Source: CAYRUP01 sp964578975
Lineage (GTDB): Bacteria; Pseudomonadota; Gammaproteobacteria; DSM-16500
DNA: 26,201 nucleotides
Direction: 5' to 3'
NCBI GenBank assembly: GCA_964578975.1
Contig: CAZOFA010000025.1
Coordinates: forward strand, 1-26,201
Both the position numbers and the translations under genes were made by a program. The notes under the pieces were generated by a model. It was given only the letters and a program-made list of their open reading frames with translations. It was not told the origin of the DNA and searched no databases. Shown here in pieces: positions 13,395-20,728 of this stretch. The first letter of the stretch is position 1. Each line of letters begins with the position of its first letter.

Positions 13395-15119
13395 ATGAAG
13401 CATTGGAAGCTGAGAAAGTTATTACAAGGAATTGCGTTAAGTGCATGTTTATCCCCGTGGACTGTGAGTTATGCAGCGCAACAACAAATGCTTTGGGGGG
13501 AAATGGATGGTTACACTGCATTACTAAAAAAATTCTCGTTGATTCAAACAACCCCTGTTCCCAAAGGTGTGCGTATACCTGTTAATCTGAGTGCCGACAA
13601 CAACACGCTCAACACATTTCAATTTTCTTCTGGATTTGTTGATAATATGCAAAAAAGTCATGCACGCTATGATCAGTATTACCAAGGCGTGCCGGTTTGG
13701 GGAATGCAAATTATTTATCATATGTCGAATAAAGGAACCGCGGTGACCGGTGATTTGGTGAGCGGGATTGAAAAAGATGTAAAAGACTTAAAAGGAAAAT
13801 TATCGGTTGAACAAGTCGAAAAAATCGCACTAGGAAAGAATTCATCAATCGCTGGCGTGTTTGTTGAAAAAATTATTTTCTTTGATGAAAACATCTCGAA
13901 AAAAGCAACCTTGGCTTATCATGCTTCCTATGGGCAAAACACCGCGAATGGGCCGACCATGCCATCTTTCATCATCGATGCCAATACTGGAAAAATCTTA
14001 CAAGAATGGAATAACTTACCTAATCTTGAAACAGGTCAAGGAGTGGGTGGTGTCACTATCACGCGATTGCCATATCGCCCTGGAAGATATCAATTTGGTA
14101 ATTCTCAACTCGGTCTTAATTCGTTAGGTATGTTAGATGCGACAGAAGTAGGCAATAATATATGTACATTTGATAATGCTGCTTATCAATACCGTGTAAT
14201 TAATTTAAGAAATAGTTCAACTCCTTCAGTGCCCGTGTCCTACCAGAATGAATCTCACCCTTACACTTATTATTGCAATTTACCAATTTTAACTGACAAT
14301 GGCACGGCACCCGCCAATGATGGCGTCTCTCCAGTGGGTGATGCGACTTACTTCATTAAGCAAACGATGGTGATGTTGAAAACGCAGTATGGTCTGCAAA
14401 CACTCATGAATGGACCTTACCCGATACGTGTATTTACCCATAAACCGGATTACGATAATGCTTTTGCCTGCAGTGCAAGATGTATGATGGGTATGCATGT
14501 GATCGGTCCTCCACAAATCATATTCGGTAATGGTGCAACATTGTTTTCGGCCATGACGGAAGGTGATGTTGTCGCGCATGAGTTTGGCCACTTAGTGACA
14601 GATAGATATTCAAACTTAAACTACACCAATCAATCAGGCGGTATGAATGAAGCATTTTCTGATATGACAGGGTTGGCAATTAATAGCTTTGTACGTGAAG
14701 ATCTTGGCTTCAAATGGTATTGGAATGGTACGGATTGGACAACTGGCCAAAGCATTGCTAAGTCAGGTAAACCAATGCGTTATTTTTACAATCCAGAGTT
14801 GGATAATCGTTCGATTGGCAATGCGGCTAAATATGTACCTGGCATGGATCCACATCTTTCCAGTGGCGTTTATAATAGGTTATTTTATTTAATTAGCACA
14901 TCACCGAACTGGACGATTCACATGGGCTATCAAACCATGTTGGATGCAAATACCACATATTGGACTCCAAGCAGCACGTTTAATTCTGGCGCTTGCGGCA
15001 TATTAACTGCAGCTCAAGCGCGTGGATTTACGACTGCTCCTTTATCAATTGCATTTGCCCAAGTGGGTATTCAATGTGGTGCCGATAAAAAATCCATTGC
15101 GGAAGTTGCAAATATTTAA
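13395..15119 (+). CDS. Secreted M4-family (thermolysin-like) zinc metalloprotease
   Basis: A 574-aa preproenzyme. A signal peptide (1-27, cleavage after SYA) is followed by an FTP/PepSY-type propeptide (about 30-215) that keeps such proteases inactive and aids folding. The catalytic domain has the zinc motif H395-E-F-G-H399 with the third ligand Glu419 exactly 20 residues later (GGMNEAFSD), as in thermolysin. His487 (MDPHLSSGVYNRLFYL) matches the transition-state histidine. It resembles the Legionella ProA/Msp type, which is secreted by the type II system and degrades host proteins; a similar role is inferred. There is no long C-terminal extension. The RBS GGAGAAA precedes the ATG, and a strong terminator follows. 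Monocistronic. Confidence 0.93.
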   Translation: MKHWKLRKLLQGIALSACLSPWTVSYAAQQQMLWGEMDGYTALLKKFSLIQTTPVPKGVRIPVNLSADNNTLNTFQFSSGFVDNMQKSHARYDQYYQGVPVWGMQIIYHMSNKGTAVTGDLVSGIEKDVKDLKGKLSVEQVEKIALGKNSSIAGVFVEKIIFFDENISKKATLAYHASYGQNTANGPTMPSFIIDANTGKILQEWNNLPNLETGQGVGGVTITRLPYRPGRYQFGNSQLGLNSLGMLDATEVGNNICTFDNAAYQYRVINLRNSSTPSVPVSYQNESHPYTYYCNLPILTDNGTAPANDGVSPVGDATYFIKQTMVMLKTQYGLQTLMNGPYPIRVFTHKPDYDNAFACSARCMMGMHVIGPPQIIFGNGATLFSAMTEGDVVAHEFGHLVTDRYSNLNYTNQSGGMNEAFSDMTGLAINSFVREDLGFKWYWNGTDWTTGQSIAKSGKPMRYFYNPELDNRSIGNAAKYVPGMDPHLSSGVYNRLFYLISTSPNWTIHMGYQTMLDANTTYWTPSSTFNSGACGILTAAQARGFTTAPLSIAFAQVGIQCGADKKSIAEVANI

Positions 15120-15140
15120 AGATTACGTAGTCAACTCCAT

Positions 15141-15177
15141 TTACCCCACGTGATGAATGACGTGGGGTAATTTTTTT
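15141..15177 (+). terminator. Rho-independent terminator after the metalloprotease gene
   Basis: An 11-bp stem, TTACCCCACGT (15141-15151) with ACGTGGGGTAA (15160-15170), an 8-nt loop and a T7 run (15171-15177). It begins 22 nt after the metalloprotease stop codon. Confidence 0.92.
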
Positions 15178-15187
15178 GTTTATTCGA

Positions 15188-15221
15188 CTTAAGAATTCCT
15201 TAAGAAATCCTGTGCTAATCT
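15188..15221 (+). promoter_or_regulatory. PmrA-box-type promoter of the 459-aa gene
   Basis: CTTAAGAATTCCTTAAG (15188-15204) contains two CTTAA half-sites with an 11-bp period. This matches the Legionella/Coxiella PmrA box (cTTAATatT-N2-cTTAAt) in half-site sequence and spacing. A -10-like TAATCT follows at 15216-15221, 11 nt after the second half-site, so the box covers the -35 region, as expected for an activator site. The start codon is 39 nt downstream. The same architecture recurs at 20658-20692. Confidence 0.7.
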
Positions 15222-15260
15222 TTCTCACCTCAATGGAATTTTTCATTCAAAGGATTTGTT

Positions 15261-16640
15261 ATGTCGTACTTCAATATTTCCCTGGAAACCTTAAAAAAAA
15301 TTGCAATAAAAATTGAAAAAGGTTCACCCAATTATTTTTCTCCCAATGATTATGCATTCGGGCAATTGCTTTCTCAATTAACGCAAGATGAAAAGCATTT
15401 AGAAGCGGCGAGAGGACTTTTGGTGTTTGCGATCGTAAACGAAGAGCCTAATTTAACGAACATCTTTTCCCAGGAAGGCATTCAATCGGATGATATAGAA
15501 CATGATCAAAGTCTTATTCATCTGGTAGAACTTTATAAGTATGTAAAAACAGAATTTGTGGATATCAGGATTCCTGGTTACGCTAATGATTATAATAAAA
15601 AAGAATTCGAAACAATGACTGTAAAAGCGCTCCGAGAAATTGTTAAGACTGATTTGAAAATAAATGAAATAACCTCAGCCGTCGGAACGCTCGACGTCTT
15701 GCGTGATTTTTTTAAAAAAATACCACAAATGTATCGAGAGTTAACCACCGATCCAGATAATAAGGATCGACAGTTACTCATCGACTTTATCCAATTTGTG
15801 GATGATAAATGTAATAATCATCCAGAAGAAACAAAAATTCGTCTCGGATTACTCTTATTTGTCGCGATGCATATCGCGGCTCAGTATAAACATTCAGATC
15901 CCAAAGGTACTTTCTTCACGCCCGGTAGCAAACTTTATCAACTCATTATCGCGTTTCTCAAAGTAGCACACCCATCCGAACTGACCTTAGAAAATCGAAT
16001 TGATTTGTTGGGAGAATTATCTGATCTGCTGGACAGCCCCGAATTGCCAGAGAAGTTTGGTGCATTAGATGTTGAGCTGCAGAAATTTCGTGACGAATTA
16101 GAACCGGAAGCAGTAGATGAATTTTCCAATGAGATGACAGTATACAAATCCATAAAACAAGTTGCCTCGTTTGGGCTAATGTTTTTTGGTGCCCAAGTAG
16201 CACTATTGCCTGCAGGCCCTGCAGGTCTTGTTATTCCCCCTGCGTATATGACGCTTTATTTATACGGTGGTGATCCATCTCAGTTAGGTACTAAAATATT
16301 TAAACTCATGAGCACTTCAGAAGATCTATTGACTCGAATCAGTTTTGGTCTTTATTCACGCATGTTCAACAAAATCTATACGGCAGCCTCTGGCGTGAAT
16401 GTCATGGACATAACAACGCCGCAAGAAGGGCAGCAAAAATTGTATGCTTGTATGCCGCCTGAAGATCAACAGCGCTTCGATAATTGGATGAAAGTTCTAT
16501 TAAGTTTACCCGAACCTATTTTGAAAAAAGCAGAAAGAGAGTCTATTTGTAAAGTATTAGGACGCCCTGACCCAACATTAGCGCTCGAGCCTGAGGATGA
16601 ATTTGAGGTAATACCCACTCTGTCACCCGCATCTCCATAA
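15261..16640 (+). CDS. Unknown 459-aa protein, candidate PmrA-regulated secreted effector
   Basis: No family is recognised. The protein has no signal peptide. Residues 1-295 look like a charged, mostly helical domain (LVFAIVNEEPNL, KEFETMTVKALREIVKTDLK, NRIDLLGELSDLLDSPELPE). A hydrophobic, Gly/Pro-containing stretch lies at about 298-335 (VASFGLMFFGAQVALLPAGP, AGLVIPPAYMTLYLYGG) and could be one or two membrane-inserting helices. The C-terminus is acidic then small and polar (LALEPEDEFEVIPTLSPASP), resembling the E-block type of Dot/Icm secretion signal. AAGGA at 15250-15254 precedes the ATG. The upstream PmrA-box-like promoter strengthens the effector idea. It is 40 nt from queH downstream, but no functional link is evident. 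Confidence 0.8.
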   Translation: MSYFNISLETLKKIAIKIEKGSPNYFSPNDYAFGQLLSQLTQDEKHLEAARGLLVFAIVNEEPNLTNIFSQEGIQSDDIEHDQSLIHLVELYKYVKTEFVDIRIPGYANDYNKKEFETMTVKALREIVKTDLKINEITSAVGTLDVLRDFFKKIPQMYRELTTDPDNKDRQLLIDFIQFVDDKCNNHPEETKIRLGLLLFVAMHIAAQYKHSDPKGTFFTPGSKLYQLIIAFLKVAHPSELTLENRIDLLGELSDLLDSPELPEKFGALDVELQKFRDELEPEAVDEFSNEMTVYKSIKQVASFGLMFFGAQVALLPAGPAGLVIPPAYMTLYLYGGDPSQLGTKIFKLMSTSEDLLTRISFGLYSRMFNKIYTAASGVNVMDITTPQEGQQKLYACMPPEDQQRFDNWMKVLLSLPEPILKKAERESICKVLGRPDPTLALEPEDEFEVIPTLSPASP

Positions 16641-16680
16641 CTGGATTTTGCCCGGATTTTTGATTAAGATGACGGGCATT

Positions 16681-17343
16681 ATGACTATTAATCCAGCCAA
16701 CGATACAATTGCAGCTCAATTAATCAATAAAGAAAAAAAACTTTTATTGCACTCCTGTTGCGCGCCCTGCTCGGGAGAAGTGATGGAAAATTTATTAAAA
16801 GCCGGTATTGAATACACGATTTTTTTCTATAATCCCAACATTCACCCGCTGAAAGAATACGAATTACGCAAAAATGAAAATATTCGTTTTGCAGAAAAAC
16901 ATGACGTGCCGTTTGTTGATGGGGATTACGATCGTGATGAATGGTTTCGCCGCGCAAAAGGAATGGAGCAAGAACCGGAGCGCGGCATTCGTTGCACGAT
17001 GTGTTTCGATATGCGTTTTGAGCGCAGCGCGCTGTATGCGCATGAGCATGGATTCCAAGTGTTCAGTAGTTCCCTCGGTATTTCGCGTTGGAAAAACATG
17101 GAGCAAATTAATGCGTCAGGCGTGAAAGCGGCAACGCATTATCCTGACATGATTTATTGGACGTATAATTGGCGTAAAGATGGCGGTTCGCAACGCATGA
17201 TTGAAATTTCTAAGAAAGAAGAATTTTATCAGCAGGAATATTGTGGGTGTGCGTTTTCATTGCGTGATACTAATCGTTGGCGTGTGCAAAATAATCGGGA
17301 AAGAATTAAGATTGGTGTGAAGTATTATAGTAATAAAGAGTAG
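16681..17343 (+). CDS. queH: Epoxyqueuosine reductase QueH
   Basis: Catalyses the last step of queuosine synthesis on tRNA, reduction of epoxyqueuosine to queuosine; QueH is the cobalamin-independent alternative to QueG. Diagnostic motifs are present: LLLHSCCAPCSG near the N-terminus, FFYNPNIHPLKEYELRK, GIRCTMCFDMRFE, FSSSLGISRWKN and QQEYCGCAFSLRDTNRWR, with the cysteines expected to hold iron-sulfur and metal sites. Start choice is uncertain: in-frame TTG 16648 and ATG 16669 exist, but ATG 16681 gives an N-terminus of the usual length. A short dyad (TGCCCG 16649-16654, CGGGCA 16673-16678) overlaps the leader and might affect initiation. With queE at 3107 the window encodes two separated steps of the pathway. 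Confidence 0.93.
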   Translation: MTINPANDTIAAQLINKEKKLLLHSCCAPCSGEVMENLLKAGIEYTIFFYNPNIHPLKEYELRKNENIRFAEKHDVPFVDGDYDRDEWFRRAKGMEQEPERGIRCTMCFDMRFERSALYAHEHGFQVFSSSLGISRWKNMEQINASGVKAATHYPDMIYWTYNWRKDGGSQRMIEISKKEEFYQQEYCGCAFSLRDTNRWRVQNNRERIKIGVKYYSNKE

Positions 17344-17351
17344 GGATAATA

Positions 17352-17467
17352 CCCCTCACTCGTCGCAAAAATCGCGCCGACCTCTCCCACAAGGGGAGAG
17401 GTAATTTATGTTTTTCACCTCTCCCCTTGTGGGAGAGGTCGCCGTGTTTTTTACGGCGGGTGAGGGG
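17352..17467. repeat. Inverted repeat, 'CCCCTCAC...ACCTCTCCC' family
   Basis: The outer arms CCCCTCAC (17352-17359) and GTGAGGGG (17460-17467) flank perfect 24-bp inner arms (17379-17402 and 17417-17440) built on CCTCTCCC/GGGAGAGG, each itself palindromic, with a 14-nt loop. It fills almost the whole gap between queH and the methyltransferase gene. Its right edge, GAGGGG, lies 5 nt before the methyltransferase ATG and so serves as that gene's Shine-Dalgarno. Confidence 0.9.
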
Positions 17468-17472
17468 AAATC

Positions 17473-18297
17473 ATGAACAAAAAACCAAACTGGCTCGTCA
17501 CCATCTTCGTCACGTTGACTCAATCGTCCTCTCATCTACGCCAACGATTATGGCACTGGCTCTACAACAAAATCGCCACAAAAGACAAGACCGGAAAATT
17601 TGTCTTCATGAATTACGGTTATCATGATGAAAAAGAAGACCGGTTACCCTTACAAGCCCAAGACGAACCCTTCCGCTATTTTATCCAATTATATAATCAC
17701 GTCGTAAAAGAAATCGATTTACACAATAAAAACATTCTCGAAGTAGGATGTGGACGTGGGGGCGGCGGTTCTTTTTTATTACGTTATAAAAATCTTTGCT
17801 CCTACACCGGCATTGATTTATCTGAAATCGCCATTGCCTGGTGTCAACGTCAATATGATTTTTCCAATGGACAGTGGATGCAAGGTGTTGCCAATGCATT
17901 ACCTGTTGCTGACAACAGCATGGATGTGGTTGTGAATGTTGAATCATCTCACTGTTATCCTTCCATGGAAAAATTTTTTGGTGAAGTAAAACGCGTACTG
18001 CGTCCCAATGGTTATATGGCTTTTTGTGATTTACGTCCCTCATCACAAATAACCACATTAGATCACACCATCCATTCATCAGGACTTCAGGTACTGAAAC
18101 GCAATGAAATAACGTCTCAAGTTATGAGCGCACTAGATCAAGTCTCATCAACACGCGATTCACACATTACTACAATTTTCCCAACGCTACTTCATGGAGC
18201 CGTGCGAGATTTGGCAGCGGTGAAAGATTCTGCTGTTTACCAAATGTTGAAAGACGGTAAAATGCAGTATTTTTGTTATCTGCTACAAAAAAACTAA
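17473..18297 (+). CDS. Class I SAM-dependent methyltransferase
   Basis: 274 aa. Motif I is at residues 90-100 (EVGCGRGGGGS), the acidic residue binding the SAM ribose is Asp115 (GIDLSE), and a post-motif segment reads NVESSHCYPSMEKFFGEVKR followed by VLRPNGYMAFCDLR. The G-rich loop and ESSHCYP are reminiscent of small-molecule O- or C-methyltransferases from polyketide or lipid pathways (Methyltransf_11 group). The N-terminal ~45 residues are basic and partly hydrophobic (WLVTIFVTLTQSSS, LWHWLYNKIATK) and might associate with a membrane. The substrate is unknown. Its ribosome-binding site is the end of a repeat element, and no separate promoter is evident, so read-through from queH is likely unless the repeat terminates it. 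Confidence 0.88.
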   Translation: MNKKPNWLVTIFVTLTQSSSHLRQRLWHWLYNKIATKDKTGKFVFMNYGYHDEKEDRLPLQAQDEPFRYFIQLYNHVVKEIDLHNKNILEVGCGRGGGGSFLLRYKNLCSYTGIDLSEIAIAWCQRQYDFSNGQWMQGVANALPVADNSMDVVVNVESSHCYPSMEKFFGEVKRVLRPNGYMAFCDLRPSSQITTLDHTIHSSGLQVLKRNEITSQVMSALDQVSSTRDSHITTIFPTLLHGAVRDLAAVKDSAVYQMLKDGKMQYFCYLLQKN

Positions 18298-18317
18298 GTC
18301 GATCGCGAGTCATCACA

Positions 18318-18932
18318 ATGCCAATACAGCAACTTCACACATTAAATGATTGTAAAGAATATTTATTTAAACTTTATCAGGCGAGAAATTTATTAAAATC
18401 ACGATTGTTACATTACCTTCATCATGATCTTTACTACCACGATGAGTATGAGCAGTTGAAAACAAAACAAGAATGTATTTTAGATGGAATAGGTTTTAAA
18501 GAACATGCGGCAAACAGAATTGAGTTGAGCTTTGGGCATGCATCCGAACATTTTTTAGTTAATAAGCGATTCAGAGTGGGCGATGCGCTTCAAACATGGA
18601 ATGTTGCATTCACTCAAAATGAAATTTATCTCTTATACCAAAGCCGTGTTTGTAAAATCTCTGAAGAAAATGGATTGCCTTACATAAATAAAACAATAGT
18701 AAATATCACAATGAATGAAGATGGGAGGGTGACTTCAAATCCCCCATTGAAAATTGAGGAACAAGCTCAATTATTTGAACACGTTGTAACACGAATAAAA
18801 AATTCTAAAAGACCATTTGCATTGTGCGTGCAACGTTATGAAGAACAACAGCAAGCAGAACGAGCACAACCTACGATTGATCATTCGCTCGATCAACCTG
18901 CGCCATCGCGCAGAAGAAGCTTAACCATTTAG
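18318..18932 (+). CDS. Unknown 204-aa protein
   Basis: No family recognised, and no signal peptide or membrane segment. The N-terminal third is helical and rich in His/Tyr/Leu (LFKLYQARNLLKSRLLHYLH, HDLYYHDEYEQLK). The middle looks beta-rich (NEIYLLYQSRVCKISEENGL, NKTIVNITMNEDGRV). The C-terminus is Gln/Glu-rich, then polar and basic (RYEEQQQAERAQP, ending PSRRRSLTI). That tail resembles Dot/Icm-type signals, but no PmrA box precedes the gene. A TTG at 18273 would extend it by 15 codons into the methyltransferase gene; ATG 18318, 20 nt after that gene's stop with a weak GAG as SD, is preferred. Likely co-transcribed with the methyltransferase. Confidence 0.7.
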   Translation: MPIQQLHTLNDCKEYLFKLYQARNLLKSRLLHYLHHDLYYHDEYEQLKTKQECILDGIGFKEHAANRIELSFGHASEHFLVNKRFRVGDALQTWNVAFTQNEIYLLYQSRVCKISEENGLPYINKTIVNITMNEDGRVTSNPPLKIEEQAQLFEHVVTRIKNSKRPFALCVQRYEEQQQAERAQPTIDHSLDQPAPSRRRSLTI

Positions 18933-18941
18933 CAGAGAATT

Positions 18942-19060
18942 CGTCATTGCGAGCCCCGGCTTTAAGCATACCGGGGTAAACTCCGCGAAGCAATCCAGGT
19001 TTTATTGCTCTAGGCTATGACAATAAAACCTGGATTGCTTCGCTCGCGCTCGCAATGACG
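18942..19060. repeat. Inverted repeat, second copy of the 'GTCATTGCGAGC' family
   Basis: The outer ends CGTCATTGCGAGC (from 18942) and GCTCGCAATGACG (to 19060) are complementary, as are inner arms of 23 nt around GCGAAGCAATCCAGG and its complement. The left arm carries extra sequence that itself forms a hairpin, CCCCGG...CCGGGG, which makes the two sides unequal. It lies between two converging genes. The ends and the CAATCCAGGTTTT core are shared with the copy at 13025-13148. Confidence 0.88.
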
Positions 19061-19075
19061 ATATGAACGTTTACT

Positions 19076-19594
19076 TTAGCGATGATAGGTCGCAATAATT
19101 TCTGCCTCTGCAATTTTATTTTTTTTGATTGCATTATCCACGGATGCACTCGATGCATTCTCATCTAGCGATAATTTATTTTTTAAAGCATACACCGTCA
19201 CCCTATAATGATGAGGTTTATCACCCACGGGCGGACAAGGGCCGTCATACCGTGCGTGACCAAAATCATTTTTACTTTGTATAGCACCCGCGGGTAATTG
19301 ATTTTGTTCAAGCGCACTCACATTGGATGGAATATTAAATACAATCCAATGCCACCAACCATTTGTCGCATCCGGATCATACATCGTCACGGCAAAACTT
19401 TGTGTACCAGACGGACTATTTTTCCAAGCAAGTTGCGGCGCAATATTTTCTCCCCGACATCCATATTCATTGAGTACTTGCGACTGACTGATTTGTTTTC
19501 CTGGCTGTATATCAGAACTCGATAATTGAAATGAATCAGCGTAAACATTCAGTGTCGTCATTGCAGTCATAAAACTGATTAAAATAATTTTCAT
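19076..19594 (-). CDS. Exported YbhB/YbcL-type PEBP-family protein
   Basis: 172 aa member of the phosphatidylethanolamine-binding (Raf kinase inhibitor-like) family; the bacterial role is poorly defined. Ligand-pocket motifs are present: MYDPDATNGWWHWIVFNIP and HARYDGPCPPVGDKPHHY. A signal peptide at 1-19 (MKIILISFMTAMTTLNVYA) sends it to the periplasm. An ATG at 19669 would add 25 residues that spoil the signal peptide, whereas AAGGAA just upstream of ATG 19594 supports the shorter start. It converges with the 204-aa gene, with a repeat between them. Confidence 0.9.
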   Translation of the reverse strand: MKIILISFMTAMTTLNVYADSFQLSSSDIQPGKQISQSQVLNEYGCRGENIAPQLAWKNSPSGTQSFAVTMYDPDATNGWWHWIVFNIPSNVSALEQNQLPAGAIQSKNDFGHARYDGPCPPVGDKPHHYRVTVYALKNKLSLDENASSASVDNAIKKNKIAEAEIIATYHR

Positions 19595-19787
19595 GCGAGT
19601 GTTCCTTATGTGACCAAAAATAATGTAGAATTCATCTCGTTTAATCATTCTAACAATTTTAAAATCCATAAATTATGAATTTTTAGTAAAACAACGCAAA
19701 CAACTTCTCATTGGGCGGGGGATAAAGATGAACTCGGGTTATGTATATGAACTGAAACGCATAGATCCTATCCTAATAAAAAATCCC

Positions 19788-19818
19788 AAAAAGAAGGGTC
19801 GTGTTAACCCTTCTTTTT
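19788..19818 (-). terminator. Rho-independent (probably bidirectional) terminator
   Basis: A perfect 12-bp stem (AAAAAGAAGGGT, 19788-19799, with ACCCTTCTTTTT, 19807-19818) and a 7-nt loop; the A/T ends provide a T run on either strand. It lies 16 nt beyond the stop of the minus-strand coiled-coil gene and would end its transcript. Confidence 0.88.
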
Positions 19819-19834
19819 CTTATGACACAGATTT

Positions 19835-20596
19835 TTATATACGTGGTGAAGGAGCGGGTTGGGGTGCGGCAGGAGCAGCAGCAGCTTTTTCTGCAGCAGC
19901 TTTTTCAAAAGCGGCTTTGGCAGCTATCAGTCTGTCATATGCACTTTTAGCCTCTTCAGCTTTTTTAGTCTTTTTAGCCAGCTCAGTGTCAAAAACTGGA
20001 TCAGCTTTTGCAGGTTTCGTTTTCGTAAAAGCCTCAAGATCTTGTTGAGCTTGTTTAGCTTGCTTTTCTCTTTCAGTCAACAATACATCAGCTTCTTGAC
20101 GGGCTTTTACTCGTAACTTGTCTCCAGTTATTTTTTCTGGTTGTGCGTACAGAAATGAAGTGATTCGTGTAGTGATTCCCCATTGAGCTTCAAGCGCTTC
20201 TTTTCTTTCGACGCTTTCTTTTCGAGCTTCTTCTTTATCAAATGCGAATCTTGATTCTTCTCTTTTCTCTATTTCTGCAACGCCAATTTTCCCAGATAGT
20301 ATAGCGCCAACATTTATTTCTGCATTCACCCGTAGTTGTTTAGCCGCATGCTTAGCAACATCTAATTGTTCAGGAGCCATTTTAATCGCTTTAAATATAT
20401 CAACTAAGCTATTAGGAACCTGACTTCTTGCTTCATCTGCTAAATTGACTCTGAGTTGTGCAACTGCTAAGTTAGTTGCTGTTCCGTCTGGTGTTCTTTT
20501 TATTTTATTGACCTTAACTAATTCCTCTGCCACTCTTGTTTCCAATTCTGCTTTAGCGTCTACTTGGGCTGCTGCTTTTGGTGAAGTACTTAACAT
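19835..20596 (-). CDS. Ala/Lys/Glu-rich coiled-coil protein, candidate PmrA-regulated effector
   Basis: No family recognised. 253 aa without signal peptide or clear membrane helix. Long helical, Ala/Lys/Glu-rich stretches dominate (AKAELETRVAEELVKVNKIK, KREESRFAFDKEEARKESVE, LLTEREKQAKQAQQDLEAF). The C-terminus is AAAEKAAAAPAAPQPAPSPRI, a flexible Pro/Ala tail. A start 16 codons upstream (20644) is possible but would lie almost at the predicted transcription start; AGGGAG ahead of ATG 20596 supports the shorter form. The PmrA-box-type promoter and the dedicated terminator at 19788-19818 make it a complete monocistronic unit. Candidate Dot/Icm substrate by regulation and composition; the activity is unknown. 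Confidence 0.8.
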   Translation of the reverse strand: MLSTSPKAAAQVDAKAELETRVAEELVKVNKIKRTPDGTATNLAVAQLRVNLADEARSQVPNSLVDIFKAIKMAPEQLDVAKHAAKQLRVNAEINVGAILSGKIGVAEIEKREESRFAFDKEEARKESVERKEALEAQWGITTRITSFLYAQPEKITGDKLRVKARQEADVLLTEREKQAKQAQQDLEAFTKTKPAKADPVFDTELAKKTKKAEEAKSAYDRLIAAKAAFEKAAAEKAAAAPAAPQPAPSPRI

Positions 20597-20657
20597 AACG
20601 TTCCATCTCCCTGTCAAAGTTAAAAAATAATTAAATTGAATCATTCACAAAACGGTA

Positions 20658-20692
20658 AGATTATGCCCAACAATTCTTAAGGTAATCTTAAG
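20658..20692 (-). promoter_or_regulatory. PmrA-box-type promoter of the 253-aa coiled-coil gene
   Basis: On the minus strand CTTAAGATTACCTTAAG (20692-20676) has two CTTAA half-sites with an 11-bp period, followed 12 nt later by TAATCT (20663-20658). Half-site sequence, period and -10 element are the same as in the promoter at 15188-15221. Because CTTAAG is self-complementary the box reads equally in both directions, but only the minus strand has a suitable -10 and a downstream gene. Confidence 0.7.
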
Positions 20693-20728
20693 AAATAAAA
20701 CTAAGTTGTTTATTTACAAGAAATATTT

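Noticed and set aside
19728..20048. Plus-strand Ala-rich frame of 106 codons
   Set aside because: It lies mostly antisense to the PmrA-box coiled-coil gene and spans that gene's terminator; the Ala/Ser richness is a by-product of the opposite-strand Ala/Lys-rich coding sequence, and no convincing SD is present.
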